Notes under the pieces: model-generated
What the model was told of the DNA's origin: nothing
The model's database searches: none
Seen by the model: the letters and a program-made list of their open reading frames with translations, nothing else
Shown here: one piece after another, positions 1-9,046 of the stretch
Layout: each line of letters begins with the position of its first letter
Position numbering within the stretch: the first letter of the stretch is position 1
Assembly: GCA_017523925.1 (NCBI GenBank)
Contig: JAFWVQ010000005.1
Coordinates: 1-46,002, forward strand
From: Clostridia bacterium
GTDB taxonomy: Bacteria; Bacillota; Clostridia; Christensenellales; CAG-138
DNA length: 46,002 nucleotides
Direction of reading: 5' to 3'
Program-made: the position numbers and the translations under genes

Positions 1-81
1 CAATCCTTCATTTCGCATGGTCTCTACGACCATCTGCTTGAACTCGCCGGTGTATTTCTTGTTTGGTATTCCTTTTGGCAT
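1..81 (-). CDS. IS3-family transposase OrfA, N-terminal fragment at window edge
   Basis: The first 27 codons are visible on the minus strand and the gene runs off the left edge. The protein starts MPKGIPNKKYTGEFKQMVVE, the usual opening of the small helix-turn-helix subunit (OrfA) of IS150-group IS3 transposases, where K-Y-(T)-x-E-F-K precedes the DNA-binding helices. It reads inward from a recognisable IS terminus at 116-140, as expected for an IS3 element. The ATG at 81 is the first start inside that terminus. Whether the rest of the element is intact cannot be seen. Confidence 0.75.
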   Translation of the reverse strand, partial: MPKGIPNKKYTGEFKQMVVETMRNEGL

Positions 82-140
82 ATTAAATCACCCCACTTGT
101 TAGTATTATACCACATGTCTAACAAATGGGGTGCAGTTCA
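1..140 (-). mobile_element. End of an IS3-family (IS150-like) insertion sequence
   Basis: Read on the minus strand, the element begins at position 140 with TGAACTGCACCCCATTTGTT. This is a typical IS150-group terminal inverted repeat: TG start, then a CTGCACCC core and a GTTAGAC tail. The OrfA start follows 59 bases in. The other end and the target duplication lie outside the window. Confidence 0.7.
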
Positions 141-181
141 GTTCGCCGGGGCATTTTTTTGCGCTTTGAGAGAAAAAACAC

Positions 182-210
182 TTGAATTCTTCGGTTTTTT
201 CGGGTAAAAT
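182..210 (+). promoter_or_regulatory. Candidate promoter for hutD-mfd
   Basis: TTGAAT (182-187) and TAAAAT (205-210) are separated by exactly 17 bases, a good vegetative sigma-A spacing. It lies about 170 bases upstream of the hutD-like start. Between it and the gene I see no ORF, only GC-rich leader sequence, so the 141-379 gap holds this promoter and an untranslated leader. Confidence 0.5.
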
Positions 211-379
211 ATAGGGTAAGTAAATACCGATCGACCCGAATGCCGCAGGGGGTGGCCCCGGCGGAGTTCGGGCTGTTGCCGTCCGCGGAGCACCGATTCG
301 CGCTGCAAGGGCGCGGCGGATAACGCGGATAACGTCGAAATAAAGAGAGTTTGCGGCAAATGCCGAAGGAGGTTAAAGG

Positions 380-928
380 ATGCTCAGGATAACCGAGATA
401 AAGAAGGAAAATATGCCCGTTTCGCATTGGAGCGGCGGCACCACGACCGAGATAATGATCTACCCCAAGGGCGCAAGCTATGCTTCGCGCGATTTCCTTT
501 TCAGGATAAGCACCGCGAGCGTGGACGACGAAAGCTCGGATTTCACGCGCCTTGAGGATCATTTCCGCGCCATCGCGTCGCTCGAGGGAGAGATGCTGCT
601 CATCCACGCGCTGCGCTGTGGCGAGCTCAAAAAGCGCATACTGCCGCTTGAGACCGTGCATTATTTCGATGGCGCGCTTTCAACGCATTGTGAGGGCCGC
701 GCACGCGATCTGAACCTGATGACCCGCAAGGGCGCGGCGGAGGGCGAGCTGCGCTTCGTTTCGGACGGCGAAAGGGTCGTGCTGCCGCTTGATAAGGGTG
801 AGTTTGCGCTCGTGTACTCGGTTGAAACGGGAAATGCGCGCTTTGCCGAGGCGGATGAGCCAGATCACCTCGTTTTCATGGCGGAGGGCATCTGCGCGCT
901 GTTCACCGTAAAGCTGATCGAAGGATGA
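380..928 (+). CDS. hutD: HutD/Ves family cupin-like protein
   Basis: This 182-residue protein has the HutD/Ves signature: W-S-G-G-T-T-T-E-I near residues 17-25, F-R-I-S-x-A-S-V near 41-49, and C-E-G-R-A-R-D-L-N-L-M near 102-112. HutD proteins are small double-beta-barrel proteins, often found with histidine-utilisation genes and thought to have a regulatory or metabolite-binding role; their biochemical function is not settled. A strong ribosome-binding site (AAGGAGG, ending about 6 bases before the ATG) fixes the start. It ends one base before the mfd start, so the two are almost certainly cotranscribed and translationally coupled. No hut gene is nearby, so a role in histidine breakdown is not supported by context. 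Confidence 0.8.
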   Translation: MLRITEIKKENMPVSHWSGGTTTEIMIYPKGASYASRDFLFRISTASVDDESSDFTRLEDHFRAIASLEGEMLLIHALRCGELKKRILPLETVHYFDGALSTHCEGRARDLNLMTRKGAAEGELRFVSDGERVVLPLDKGEFALVYSVETGNARFAEADEPDHLVFMAEGICALFTVKLIEG

Positions 929-929
929 T

Positions 930-3900
930 ATGGAAGAAGCGAATAAAAAATCGAATAATAAAACGAATAATGGTTCGGATAATGGCGCCCCGTCGGCTCT
1001 CGAGCCCATTTATCGTGCGCTGAAAAGATCGGCGGAGTATGAAAAGCTGCTCGAGGAGCTCGATAAAAAACGCGGTCCCGTAAGCGTTTTCGGTCTGGGC
1101 GAGGCGCACAGGCCGAGTATTGCCGCAGCGCTGTATGCGCATCTTGATTCTCAAACGCTCGTTATCGCCCCTTCTTCGCAGGCGGCGGGCAGGCTGTTTG
1201 AGGAGCTGAGCTGCTACCATAAAAACGCGTTGCTCTTTCCCATACGCGAAATGCCGCTGAATGCGCGCAGCTACGTGCAGTCGCAGGAGCTCGAGTTCAG
1301 GCGGCTGAACGTGCTGACCCGCCTTGCCTTGGGCGAGCGCCTGCTCGTGATCGCGCCGATCGAGGCGGTGATGCAGCGGCTCGTGCCGAAGGAGCGCATA
1401 CTCGGCTGCACCCATACCATCAGCATCGGCATGGAGGTGTCGCCCGATTCGCTTGTTAAAAAATTCATCGATGCGGGCTACGTGCGCGAGGAGGTCTGCG
1501 AGGGGCGCGGGCAGCTCGCGAGGCGCGGCGGCTACGTTGACATATTCCCCGTAACGGCGGAAAACCCCGTGCGCATCGAGTTTTTCGGCGATGAGATCGA
1601 CACCATGCGCTTCTTCGACCCGCTTGATCAGCGCTCGATCGAGAATGCCGGCACGGTGATGGTTCCTCCCGCGACCGAGCTGCCGCTGGATCGGGATATG
1701 CGGCAGAAGGGCATCGCGGCGCTGCGCAATAAGGCGCATTACGCAGAGGAGACCGAGGTGCTTCGCGCGGGCGGCACGCCGAAAAACGCGCTTGCGCTGC
1801 TGCCCGTTTTCTCGGGTGAGGAGGTGACTCTGCTCGATTATTTCTCCGAGAACGCGCTGATGCTCATGGATGAGCCGGCGAGAGTGGAGGAGAGCGCGCG
1901 CTTTGCGTACACGCAGTTCATGGATGGGCTCGGAAGCCTTCTCAAAAACGGCGAGGGGCATGAAAAACAGGCCGAGCTGATCTTTGCGCCGAGCAGGATA
2001 TTCTCCATGCTCGATCGCGGGCGAACGGCGATGCTCTTCGCGCTCACGCGGAGCTTTCCGCATATAAAAAGCAAGTCGCTCGTTAAGATCGAAACGCGCC
2101 CGGTGCCGCGCTATATCCCGGGCGACGGTGCGCTGGCGGAGGATATAAAGGTTTGGAAGCAAAAGCGCTTCTCGGTGCTCATCTATGCGGGCGAGCACGG
2201 CAAGCGCACGCAGGATATGCTTCTCGACATGGGCGTTGAGGCGGCGGTCGTTCCGAGCCTTTCCCGCGAGGAGGTACCCGGCGAGGTGCTGATAATCGAA
2301 AAGAGCCTGCCTCGCGGATATGAATACACCGAGCTGGCGTTCGTTGCGATATCCGAATTCGAGCTCTTCGGCGCGGGCATACGCCGCGAGAGCGCAAAGC
2401 CGAGGCGCAAGCATTCGCTCGATGCGGGCGAGCTTGAAACGGGCGATCTGATCGTTCACGAGGCGCACGGCATCGGCCGCTTCACAGGCGTGAAGACCCT
2501 GGTAGTGGACGGTAAGACCCGCGATTATATCGAGCTTGCCTATCATGGCGGCGATACGCTCTTCATTCCCACCGATCAGCTCGACCGCGTTCAGAAATAC
2601 ATCGGCGGCGAGCCCGAAAAGCAGAAGCTTTCGCGCCTTGGCTCGGGCGAATGGCAGCGCACAGTTGCAAGGACGCGCGCAAGCGTCAAGAAGCTGGCGT
2701 TCGACCTCGTGCGGCTCTACGGCGAAAGAACGCGGCGCAAGGGCTACCGCTTCTCGCCGGATACGGATTGGCAGCAGCGGCTCGAGCTGAGCTTCCCGTA
2801 CAGGGAAACGCCCGATCAGCTCCGCTCAATCGATGAGATCAAGAAGGATATGGAGTCCGAGCGCATCATGGACCGTCTGCTTTGCGGCGACGTGGGCTAC
2901 GGCAAAACCGAGGTCGCCCTGCGCGCGGCGTTCAAATGCGCGATGGACGGCAAGCAGTGCGCCGTACTCGTGCCAACCACCATCCTCGCCCAGCAGCATT
3001 ACAACACGCTGAGCTCGCGCTATGCGGGCTTTCCGATAAAGGTGGAGCTGCTTTCGCGCTTTCGCACCCCAAAGGAGGCTCAGCTTGTGAAAAAGCAGCT
3101 TAAAGAGGGGACCGTCGACGTGATCGTCGGCACCCATGCGCTGCTTGCAAAGGACGTTGTGTTCAAGGATCTCGGGCTGCTGATCATCGACGAGGAGCAG
3201 CGCTTCGGCGTTAACCACAAGGAGCAGATCAAGGAGCTCAAGCGCAGTGTGGACGTGCTCACGCTCTCGGCAACGCCCATCCCGCGCACGCTGCATATGA
3301 GCATGAGCGGCATCCGCGATATGAGCGTTATCGAAACGCCGCCCGAGGCGCGCTATCCGGTGCAGACCTACGTGCTCGAATATTCCGATGCGCTCGTTCG
3401 CGAGGCGATACTCAAGGAGATCGGGCGCGGCGGGCAGGTCTATATCGTTTACAACAACGTGAAGAATATGGATGCCTTCACGGGCGGGCTTGCGGAGCTC
3501 GTGCCTGAGGCGCGCTTCAGCTACGCGCACGGGCAGATGAGCGAAAGGCAGCTTGAAAACACGATGCTCGACTTTCTCGAGGGCAAGTTCGACGTGCTCG
3601 TTTGCTCCACCATCATCGAGAGCGGGCTGGATATCACGAACGTGAACACGATGATCGTAGTGGATGCGGATAACTTCGGCCTCTCCCAGCTCTATCAGCT
3701 TCGCGGCAGGGTCGGGCGCGGGCAGCGCCTCGGCTACGCCTATCTGACCTTCCGCCCGTACAAGGTGCTCTCCGAGATAGCGGATAAGAGGCTCTCCGCG
3801 ATACGCGAATTCACGCAGTTCGGCGCGGGCTTCCGCATCGCCATGCGCGATCTTGAGATACGCGGCGCGGGCGACATCCTCGGCGCGGAGCAGCACGGGC

Positions 3901-4454
3901 ATATGGCGCAGGTCGGCTACGAGCTCTACTGCAAGCTGATCGACGTCGCGGTGCGCGAGGCGAGGGGCGAAACGATCAGGCCCACGTTCGACACCGTGAT
4001 GGAGGTGCCGATCGACGCGAACATACCCAAGAAATACATCGCGCGCGAGATCGGCCGCATGGAGATGTATAAGCATATCGCCGCGATAACGGATATCGAC
4101 TCCTTCCGCGACGTGCAGGACGAGCTCATAGACCGCTACGGCGAAATACCCAAATGCGTTCAGAACCTTCTCGATATCGCGCTGTATAAATCGCGCGCGT
4201 CCAGGCTCGGGATACTCAGCTTCACCGTCAAAACGGGCGAAGCAAGGCTCGTTTTCAGCGAAAAAGCGCCGATCGACGGCGCGAAGCTGTTTGAAAACAT
4301 ACGCCGCATAGAGGGCGCAAGCATGCTCGGCGGAGCAAGCGTTTCTATGGTGATAACCATGAAGCACGCCGAGCCAGAGGAGCTGTTCCTTCGAGCACAG
4401 CAGGCGGTGAACGTGCTGCTTTCGTGCGTGGAGGACGACGGGGGCGAGCAGTGA
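930..4454 (+). CDS. mfd: Transcription-repair coupling factor Mfd
   Basis: This 1174-residue protein matches full-length Mfd. It displaces RNA polymerase stalled at DNA lesions and recruits UvrA. Visible in order are: a UvrB-like N-terminal region; an RNA-polymerase-interacting CarD-like domain near residues 500-560 ([12 protein letters not shown]); a superfamily 2 translocase core with Walker [10 protein letters not shown] near 652-660, the DEEQ box (IIDEEQRFG) near 754 and SATPIPRTL just after; a QLRGRVGRG motif VI; and the C-terminal TRCF domain. The N-terminus carries an Asn/Lys-rich stretch. The start overlaps the hutD end region (TGA-T-ATG). The stop codon lies in the first heptamer of a dispersed repeat (4450-4513), so the repeat abuts the coding end exactly. 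Confidence 0.98.
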   Translation: MEEANKKSNNKTNNGSDNGAPSALEPIYRALKRSAEYEKLLEELDKKRGPVSVFGLGEAHRPSIAAALYAHLDSQTLVIAPSSQAAGRLFEELSCYHKNALLFPIREMPLNARSYVQSQELEFRRLNVLTRLALGERLLVIAPIEAVMQRLVPKERILGCTHTISIGMEVSPDSLVKKFIDAGYVREEVCEGRGQLARRGGYVDIFPVTAENPVRIEFFGDEIDTMRFFDPLDQRSIENAGTVMVPPATELPLDRDMRQKGIAALRNKAHYAEETEVLRAGGTPKNALALLPVFSGEEVTLLDYFSENALMLMDEPARVEESARFAYTQFMDGLGSLLKNGEGHEKQAELIFAPSRIFSMLDRGRTAMLFALTRSFPHIKSKSLVKIETRPVPRYIPGDGALAEDIKVWKQKRFSVLIYAGEHGKRTQDMLLDMGVEAAVVPSLSREEVPGEVLIIEKSLPRGYEYTELAFVAISEFELFGAGIRRESAKPRRKHSLDAGELETGDLIVHEAHGIGRFTGVKTLVVDGKTRDYIELAYHGGDTLFIPTDQLDRVQKYIGGEPEKQKLSRLGSGEWQRTVARTRASVKKLAFDLVRLYGERTRRKGYRFSPDTDWQQRLELSFPYRETPDQLRSIDEIKKDMESERIMDRLLCGDVGYGKTEVALRAAFKCAMDGKQCAVLVPTTILAQQHYNTLSSRYAGFPIKVELLSRFRTPKEAQLVKKQLKEGTVDVIVGTHALLAKDVVFKDLGLLIIDEEQRFGVNHKEQIKELKRSVDVLTLSATPIPRTLHMSMSGIRDMSVIETPPEARYPVQTYVLEYSDALVREAILKEIGRGGQVYIVYNNVKNMDAFTGGLAELVPEARFSYAHGQMSERQLENTMLDFLEGKFDVLVCSTIIESGLDITNVNTMIVVDADNFGLSQLYQLRGRVGRGQRLGYAYLTFRPYKVLSEIADKRLSAIREFTQFGAGFRIAMRDLEIRGAGDILGAEQHGHMAQVGYELYCKLIDVAVREARGETIRPTFDTVMEVPIDANIPKKYIAREIGRMEMYKHIAAITDIDSFRDVQDELIDRYGEIPKCVQNLLDIALYKSRASRLGILSFTVKTGEARLVFSEKAPIDGAKLFENIRRIEGASMLGGASVSMVITMKHAEPEELFLRAQQAVNVLLSCVEDDGGEQ

Positions 4455-4513
4455 ATATTGAATAGTGAATAGTGAATAGTGACTAGTTGTGGTGGAAATT
4501 CCTGCGGAATTTC
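4450..4513 (+). repeat. Heptamer-hairpin repeat, solitary copy 1
   Basis: Five heptamers of the AGTGAAT type run from 4450 (AGTGAAT, ATTGAAT, AGTGAAT, AGTGAAT, AGTGACT). AGTTGTGG follows, and then a perfect hairpin: GAAATTCC (4495-4502), loop TGC, GGAATTTC (4506-4513). The first heptamer contains the mfd stop codon TGA (4452-4454). The hairpin lies just ahead of the GNAT ribosome-binding site. Confidence 0.85.
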
Positions 4514-4552
4514 ATAAGATTTTTGGAAAATCCAAGTCAAGGAGCTTTGAAA

Positions 4553-5020
4553 GTGACGGATAATGCATTAAAGAATATCAGAAAAGCGGAGATTGGCGAT
4601 GCCTTTCGCCTTGCGGAGATAGAGGTTTTCAACTACCGCCTGAACTTCTACCCGATATTCAAAACGGACGGCTACTTTTTCGGAGAGCTTTCCGTTCCCG
4701 TGCTGATCGGCGAGTATGAAAAAGACGGAGCGCTCACCGAGCGCTCCTTCGTTTACGACGACGGCATAGTGAAGGGCTTTATCCGCGTTCGCGACAGGCA
4801 TATCGAAAAGCTTTTCGTTGAGCCGGTGTTTCAGCGCAAGGGCATAGGGGAGAGGCTGCTTCTTTTCGCCGTTTCCGAGCTTGGCGCGAACGAGCTCTTG
4901 GTGCTTGAAAAAAACGAAAAAGCCATTCGCTTCTATGAGCGGCACGGCTTTTGTTTGACAAGCGAAAAACAGCGCGTGGACGACACCGAGGAGAACCTCG
5001 TGCTGATGAAGCGCGCCTGA
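4553..5020 (+). CDS. GNAT family N-acetyltransferase
   Basis: This is a 155-residue acetyltransferase of the GNAT fold. The acetyl-CoA pyrophosphate-binding motif Q-R-K-G-I-G-E-R-L-L is preceded by the typical strand KLFVEPVF. The C-terminal half (LLVLEKNEKAIRFYERHGF) is the standard N-x-x-A-I-x-F-Y-x-x-x-G-F element. I chose the GTG at 4553 because AAGGAG (4539-4544) sits at good spacing before it. The longer in-frame ATG at 4487 would begin inside the repeat element and add an uncharacteristic extension. The substrate cannot be told from sequence. It lies about 100 bases downstream of mfd on the same strand and may be cotranscribed across the repeat. Confidence 0.85.
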   Translation: MTDNALKNIRKAEIGDAFRLAEIEVFNYRLNFYPIFKTDGYFFGELSVPVLIGEYEKDGALTERSFVYDDGIVKGFIRVRDRHIEKLFVEPVFQRKGIGERLLLFAVSELGANELLVLEKNEKAIRFYERHGFCLTSEKQRVDDTEENLVLMKRA

Positions 5021-5132
5021 GGGAGCGGAGCCGTTTGCGGGATAACCCGAGCGGAAGAAGCGAAGAAGCCGCGATTACAGCCCGCTTTGAAAAGCGAAGC
5101 AAGATAAAGCCGCAGAATGAAAATGCAGAATG

Positions 5133-5165
5133 AAAAAGAGCCTCCCGCACAGGGAAGCTCTTTTT
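5133..5165. terminator. Bidirectional intrinsic terminator
   Basis: AAAAAGAGC with TCCC pairs with GGGA and GCTCTTTTT around a short GCACA loop. A-runs before and T-runs after make it work in both directions, between the GNAT gene (+) and the convergent dockerin gene (-). Confidence 0.75.
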
Positions 5166-5218
5166 GCTTGCGTTAGCTTTGCATTAGCTCTGCGTTATAT
5201 CCGCAAAAGCCGCGCCGC

Positions 5219-6931
5219 TCAGTCCGCGTAGGGAAGCCCGGGGATTAGCTCCATCGCCGCGCGGAGGATGAGCAGGGAGTCGATGATGGTAACGCTGCCG
5301 TCGCCGTCCGCATCCGCATTGGCGAGCTGCGCATCGGTTAGGTCAACAAGACCCATGACGTACCTGAGCGCGAGAAGCGCGTCCGCGGTGCCGATTTCGC
5401 CGTTGAGGTCGACGTCGCCGAGCAGCTCGCTCGCTTCAACGCATTCCATCTCGATGCTGTTCATGTAGCAGATCCAGTTGTCCTGCTCGTCCACACGGCA
5501 CCACTGCATATCGAGGATCTCGGTGCCGCCGTCGGCATAGTAAACGCAGTCCTCGGCGAAGTAGTAGCCTTCATCGGCCCAGATCTGGCAGCCCTCGGTG
5601 TAGATATGGCCGGGGATGAACACGTGCTCTTCGCTCCACATCTGCTGCTGATCGGTCTCGTCGCGCCAGCCGCCGTAAACGATGAAGTACGGTGCGCCAT
5701 CGGGGGTGGTGAGGAACATATGGTCGATACCGGCAACGCCCGCAGCGGGGGTGCCCCAGCCGTTCACGTAAACCTTGTGGATCGCGGCGGGATCGTCGTC
5801 GATGGGCTCGCCGCCCTCGCCGAAGAACTCGACCTGGTCGAGCCAGATCTCGTACATATCGTAGCAATGATCGTAGAAGCCGACGTAGACGGTCTGGCCG
5901 GCATAGTCGGAAAGGTCGATCTCATAATGAGTCCAGTTGTCCTCGGCGCCGGTGCTCGGCGAGATGTTGCTCTGAAGCAGCGTCATCTCGGAGTGCTCGG
6001 CGGAGGTGCCGATGTAAACGTCGAAGGACTCGGGATAATCGGGGTTCGCCTGGGTAGAATAGAAGCTCAGGCTTGCCGCGCCCTCGGGAAGCTCAACGGC
6101 AGGAGTGATCGCCCAGTTATCGGCCTGGAATGCGCCAACGTAATCCACGAAGGAGTAGGACATGATGAAGCCGCTGCCATCGTGCGCGTACGGAGTGTAG
6201 TCATAGCCGCCGGGGTTATTGTCGGAATGCACCCACTCGCTGTCGAAGGTGCCGACCCAGCTCCAGCCCTCGAGCTCGGCTTCGCTCTCGAAGTAGTAGC
6301 CGGCGATCAGGTTGCCTGCGGGGGGATCGGTCGGGTCGCCGCCGCCTTCGCCTGCAAGCACCTCAACGTCGTCGATGAAGAATCTCCACTGGTCGGTGCA
6401 GTTGTAGTGACGGAAGGCGATATAAACGTTCTGGCCCGCATAATCGGAAAGGTCAACGGTCTCGACCCTCCAGCTCTCGTTGGCGGGGCTGGTGAGATCG
6501 TCGGTAACGGGCTCCATCGCCTCGATATCGTCGGTGGTGCCGACGTAGATGCGGTAGGTCTCGGGATAGCTCGAGGAATAGGTCCTGACGGCGTAGGAAA
6601 GGGTGATGGTGCCCTCGGGAAGCGCGGTGAGAGGGGTCACCGCCCAGTTGTCGGGGGTGCGTGCGCCGCCGTCGTAGGACGAGGAAGCGATGGTGTAGCT
6701 GCCGCTGTGCGCGGTGATGACGGTGGAACGGTTCCAATTCAGGCCATCGCCGTCCGCATCGATGAACTGCCAGCCGTCCTCGAGGGGATCGGTCTCAAAG
6801 TCCCAAGCAGCGACGGTGGTTTGCGTCTTGACATGCGGAACGGCGCGAACGCCCTCCGCGAGTGCGCCTGCGGGCAGCACGGTAAGCAGCATCAGCGCCG
6901 CAACGAAAAGGCTTAGGAGTTTCTTGCTCAT
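5219..6931 (-). CDS. Secreted protein with two choice-of-anchor-J domains and a dockerin
   Basis: This is a 570-residue exported protein. Residues 1-25 form a signal peptide (Lys-Lys then a Leu/Ala-rich core ending near ALAEG). Two related beta-sandwich modules follow, near 40-195 and 210-375. Each starts (A/G)xYxFE or WDFE, contains DNWAxTP and a Y-(R/D)-(I/V)-YVGT strand, and ends with SDYAGQxVYxxF plus an acidic DDVE or DQVE. That is the choice-of-anchor J / cleaved-adhesin fold found in gingipains and other surface proteins. An unrecognised module follows (about 380-500, several Trp and Cys). The C-terminal 65 residues are a type I dockerin with two calcium loops (DVDLNGEIGTAD and DADGDGSVTIID). 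No enzyme motif is seen. A GGAGG site precedes the ATG. Likely role: adhesion or binding module docked to a cohesin partner. Confidence 0.85.
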   Translation of the reverse strand: MSKKLLSLFVAALMLLTVLPAGALAEGVRAVPHVKTQTTVAAWDFETDPLEDGWQFIDADGDGLNWNRSTVITAHSGSYTIASSSYDGGARTPDNWAVTPLTALPEGTITLSYAVRTYSSSYPETYRIYVGTTDDIEAMEPVTDDLTSPANESWRVETVDLSDYAGQNVYIAFRHYNCTDQWRFFIDDVEVLAGEGGGDPTDPPAGNLIAGYYFESEAELEGWSWVGTFDSEWVHSDNNPGGYDYTPYAHDGSGFIMSYSFVDYVGAFQADNWAITPAVELPEGAASLSFYSTQANPDYPESFDVYIGTSAEHSEMTLLQSNISPSTGAEDNWTHYEIDLSDYAGQTVYVGFYDHCYDMYEIWLDQVEFFGEGGEPIDDDPAAIHKVYVNGWGTPAAGVAGIDHMFLTTPDGAPYFIVYGGWRDETDQQQMWSEEHVFIPGHIYTEGCQIWADEGYYFAEDCVYYADGGTEILDMQWCRVDEQDNWICYMNSIEMECVEASELLGDVDLNGEIGTADALLALRYVMGLVDLTDAQLANADADGDGSVTIIDSLLILRAAMELIPGLPYAD

Positions 6932-6987
6932 AACGTTTCCTCCTGAAACATTGTTTTTGTCCGCATGCGTCTTGCAGCGGCAACTAT

Positions 6988-7016
6988 ATTATATCATCAG
7001 CCGATGCGGTTTTCAA
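6988..7016 (-). promoter_or_regulatory. Promoter of the first anchor-J/dockerin gene
   Basis: On the minus strand TTGAAA (7011-7016) and TATAAT (6988-6993) are 17 bases apart. TGA directly before the -10 box makes an extended -10 (TGN-TATAAT). It lies about 57 bases upstream of the start codon. Confidence 0.65.
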
Positions 7017-7147
7017 GCGGTGCGGGCATCCTTTTATCATCGCTTTGCTCCGCCGTTATCGCCGCTTCCCCCCGTTTATCGCCGTTTTATCGCCGGTTTT
7101 TACGCAAATAAAAAGCCGCGAAGGGCGTGTCCGCATAAGGAGATGCA

Positions 7148-7247
7148 GGTTTTCAGCCGAATATAACACTTTTTCCAATACAAGCGCTCCGGGAATACCG
7201 TTCGTATTCCCGGAGCCCATTCCAATTCAAGTTGTCGGCTGAAAACC
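7148..7247. repeat. Nested inverted repeat (100 bp) in the 6932-7431 gap
   Basis: A perfect 13-bp outer inverted repeat, GGTTTTCAGCCGA (7148-7160) against its complement (7235-7247), encloses a perfect 12-bp hairpin: CTCCGGGAATAC (7187-7198), 5-base loop, GTATTCCCGGAG (7204-7215). Two near-identical direct copies, TTCCAATACAAG (7172-7183) and TTCCAATTCAAG (7220-7231), lie between the arms. This is the size and form of a miniature inverted-repeat element or a strong structured RNA. The rest of the 500-base gap holds the promoter at 6988-7016 and nothing else I recognise. Confidence 0.6.
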
Positions 7248-7431
7248 GCGCAGCGCCTAAAAAGAGCAGATTTTCGTGTCAGACGAAGCGAAAAGCGGAG
7301 AAATACTCGGAGTGGTCTTTCGAGCATTTTCAACGAAGTATGGCGCGAAAAGATGCCTTTTGAGGCTGTTTATCCTTATGCGGATGCGCCCAAGGGCAAA
7401 TGCGCTTCGCGGCCGGGGTCATGATCGATCA

Positions 7432-8814
7432 TCAAAATCGCGGATAGGAATAGGGGAAGATCGGGAAATGGGGGATGGTGCCGATCGCGTAGCGCATGAT
7501 CAGCAGCGCGTCGTCCATATTGACGCTGCCGTTGCCCTGCACCTCGGCGACCGCGAGCTGATCCTCGTTGAGCTCGTCCATTCCGACGAGCCAGCGCATG
7601 AGCATCAAGCCGTCCGTGATCTCAACGCTGCTGTTGAGATCGACGTCGCCGTAGTGCAGATCGGGCATGGGCGGCGCCACGGGCTCGGGGGGCTGATAAC
7701 TGCCGCTGCCCCAAACCCTGAAATCGTCCACGCGGAGCAGGGTGCGGTCGCCGTTCTTATGATGGCGGATCGCTATATACACCGTTTCATAGGCATAATC
7801 GGAAAGATCGACCGTGTACATTTCATAATTCTGCCCGGTCACGACCTCCGAAAGCACCTCTTCCATAGTAGCCGGGTATGGGGCCCTGCCGACGTAGACC
7901 GAGAAGCACTCGTCATAGTAGTAATTCATGATTTCATCGGTGCCGGCGGCCCAAAAGGTGAGCTCGAGCCCCTCGTCGGGAAGGGAGATCTCGGGCGAGA
8001 TCAGCCAGTTGTCGGGAACGAGGGGGGTGCTGCCGTTGAATGACCTGGAGCCCATGTAGCCGGCGCCTTCATAGGCGTAATAGGTGCTGCCTTCATCGCA
8101 GATGTGCATCCAGTTCAAGCCGTCCTCATTTTCATCCACGAGCGTCCATTCATTGATATTGAAATTGCTTTCGAAGGATTCGGAAAAGAGCAGATCTGCG
8201 GGCGGAAGCTCTGGCTCGCCGCCGCTTACGATAGAAACATCATCGAAAAAGAATTCGTACTGGTTATAGGAATTGCTGTGCCTGATCGCAAAATACACGG
8301 TCTGCCCGGCGAATTCCGAAACGTCGATGCGCTTCTGCTCATACTCGAGCCCTGTGAACGTCATTCTCGGGGTGATGGGCCTCATAACGGCGGGATCCTG
8401 CGAAAAGCCGACATATACCGCGAACATATCATAGCCCGTGGCCGTGCGGTTCCTGCCCCAAAAGGTGAGCTCGGTGTAGTCCTTGGGTATGCTTACGGCG
8501 GGGGTTATCGCCCAGTTATCGGGATTCACGCCGTAGTAATTGTAATACGAGTACGAAGCGATCGTGCCGCTGCCGCTGTATGCATGCTGCGCCGACTGCC
8601 TCCATTCCCAGTTGTGTCCGTCGCCGTCGCTGTCGATAAAAGTCCACCCGTCCCCGAGAGGATCGGTCTCAAAATCCCAGTGCGCAACGGTGTATTCTCC
8701 GTCCACAAGCGAGCTTGCATTCTCGGCTTCGGTGCGGCTTGCATCGGCTAAGATAGGCAGCGCGGAAACGAGCATAAGCACCGCCGTGATGATGCAGATG
8801 ATTCTCTTGAACAT
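7432..8814 (-). CDS. Secreted protein with two choice-of-anchor-J domains and a degenerate dockerin
   Basis: This 460-residue relative of the protein at 5219-6931 has the same plan without the extra middle module: signal peptide (hydrophobic IICIITAVLMLVSALPIL), anchor-J modules near 45-200 and 210-385, then a dockerin. The two anchor-J copies repeat DNW(A/L)I(T/S)P, VYVG and D(V/L)S(E/D)(F/Y)A. The first dockerin loop is canonical (DVDLNSSVEITD). The second reads E-V-Q-G-N-G-S-V and lacks the usual acidic residues, so calcium binding there may be weak. A Tyr/Pro/Phe-rich tail closes the protein. I place the start at the ATG (8814), 8 bases after GGGAGG; an in-frame TTG lies one codon upstream. 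It is probably an ancient duplicate of its neighbour. Confidence 0.85.
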   Translation of the reverse strand: MFKRIICIITAVLMLVSALPILADASRTEAENASSLVDGEYTVAHWDFETDPLGDGWTFIDSDGDGHNWEWRQSAQHAYSGSGTIASYSYYNYYGVNPDNWAITPAVSIPKDYTELTFWGRNRTATGYDMFAVYVGFSQDPAVMRPITPRMTFTGLEYEQKRIDVSEFAGQTVYFAIRHSNSYNQYEFFFDDVSIVSGGEPELPPADLLFSESFESNFNINEWTLVDENEDGLNWMHICDEGSTYYAYEGAGYMGSRSFNGSTPLVPDNWLISPEISLPDEGLELTFWAAGTDEIMNYYYDECFSVYVGRAPYPATMEEVLSEVVTGQNYEMYTVDLSDYAYETVYIAIRHHKNGDRTLLRVDDFRVWGSGSYQPPEPVAPPMPDLHYGDVDLNSSVEITDGLMLMRWLVGMDELNEDQLAVAEVQGNGSVNMDDALLIMRYAIGTIPHFPIFPYSYPRF

Positions 8815-8857
8815 CAATTTGACCTCCCTTTATTCAATTTGATTCCTGAACGAAATC

Positions 8858-8886
8858 ATTATATCAAAGCTGCGCGCATTTTTCAA
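8858..8886 (-). promoter_or_regulatory. Promoter of the second anchor-J/dockerin gene
   Basis: TTGAAA (8881-8886) and TATAAT (8858-8863) on the minus strand are 17 bases apart, with TGA before the -10 box (extended -10). It is the same arrangement as at 6988-7016. Confidence 0.65.
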
Positions 8887-8972
8887 TCCCGCAAAAGAAC
8901 AAAGTCTGCGCGCGGCGCAGACCTTGATAAAACGAAAATGCAGCGAAAAAACCATGAAAACACAGCAGAATA

Positions 8973-9000
8973 AGAGGGAACGCGGCTATGCGTCCCCTCT
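8973..9000. terminator. Hairpin downstream of the S41 peptidase gene
   Basis: AGAGGGAACGC and GCGTCCCCTCT form an 11-bp stem with one mismatch and a 6-base loop. The T-run on the minus-strand side is weak, so termination is plausible but not certain. Confidence 0.4.
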
Positions 9001-9046
9001 TTCGGCGCCTCGCGGGCAGCTTATATTTTTAAAAAATGCTTTATCG

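Noticed and set aside
119..661. Minus-strand ORF of 180 codons overlapping the IS end and hutD
   Set aside because: Opposes a clear hutD gene with a strong ribosome-binding site; no recognisable domain.
903..4367. Long minus-strand ORFs of about 550 and 510 codons antisense to mfd
   Set aside because: They arise from GC-rich third positions of mfd; composition is Arg/His/Ala-rich with no motifs or ribosome-binding sites.
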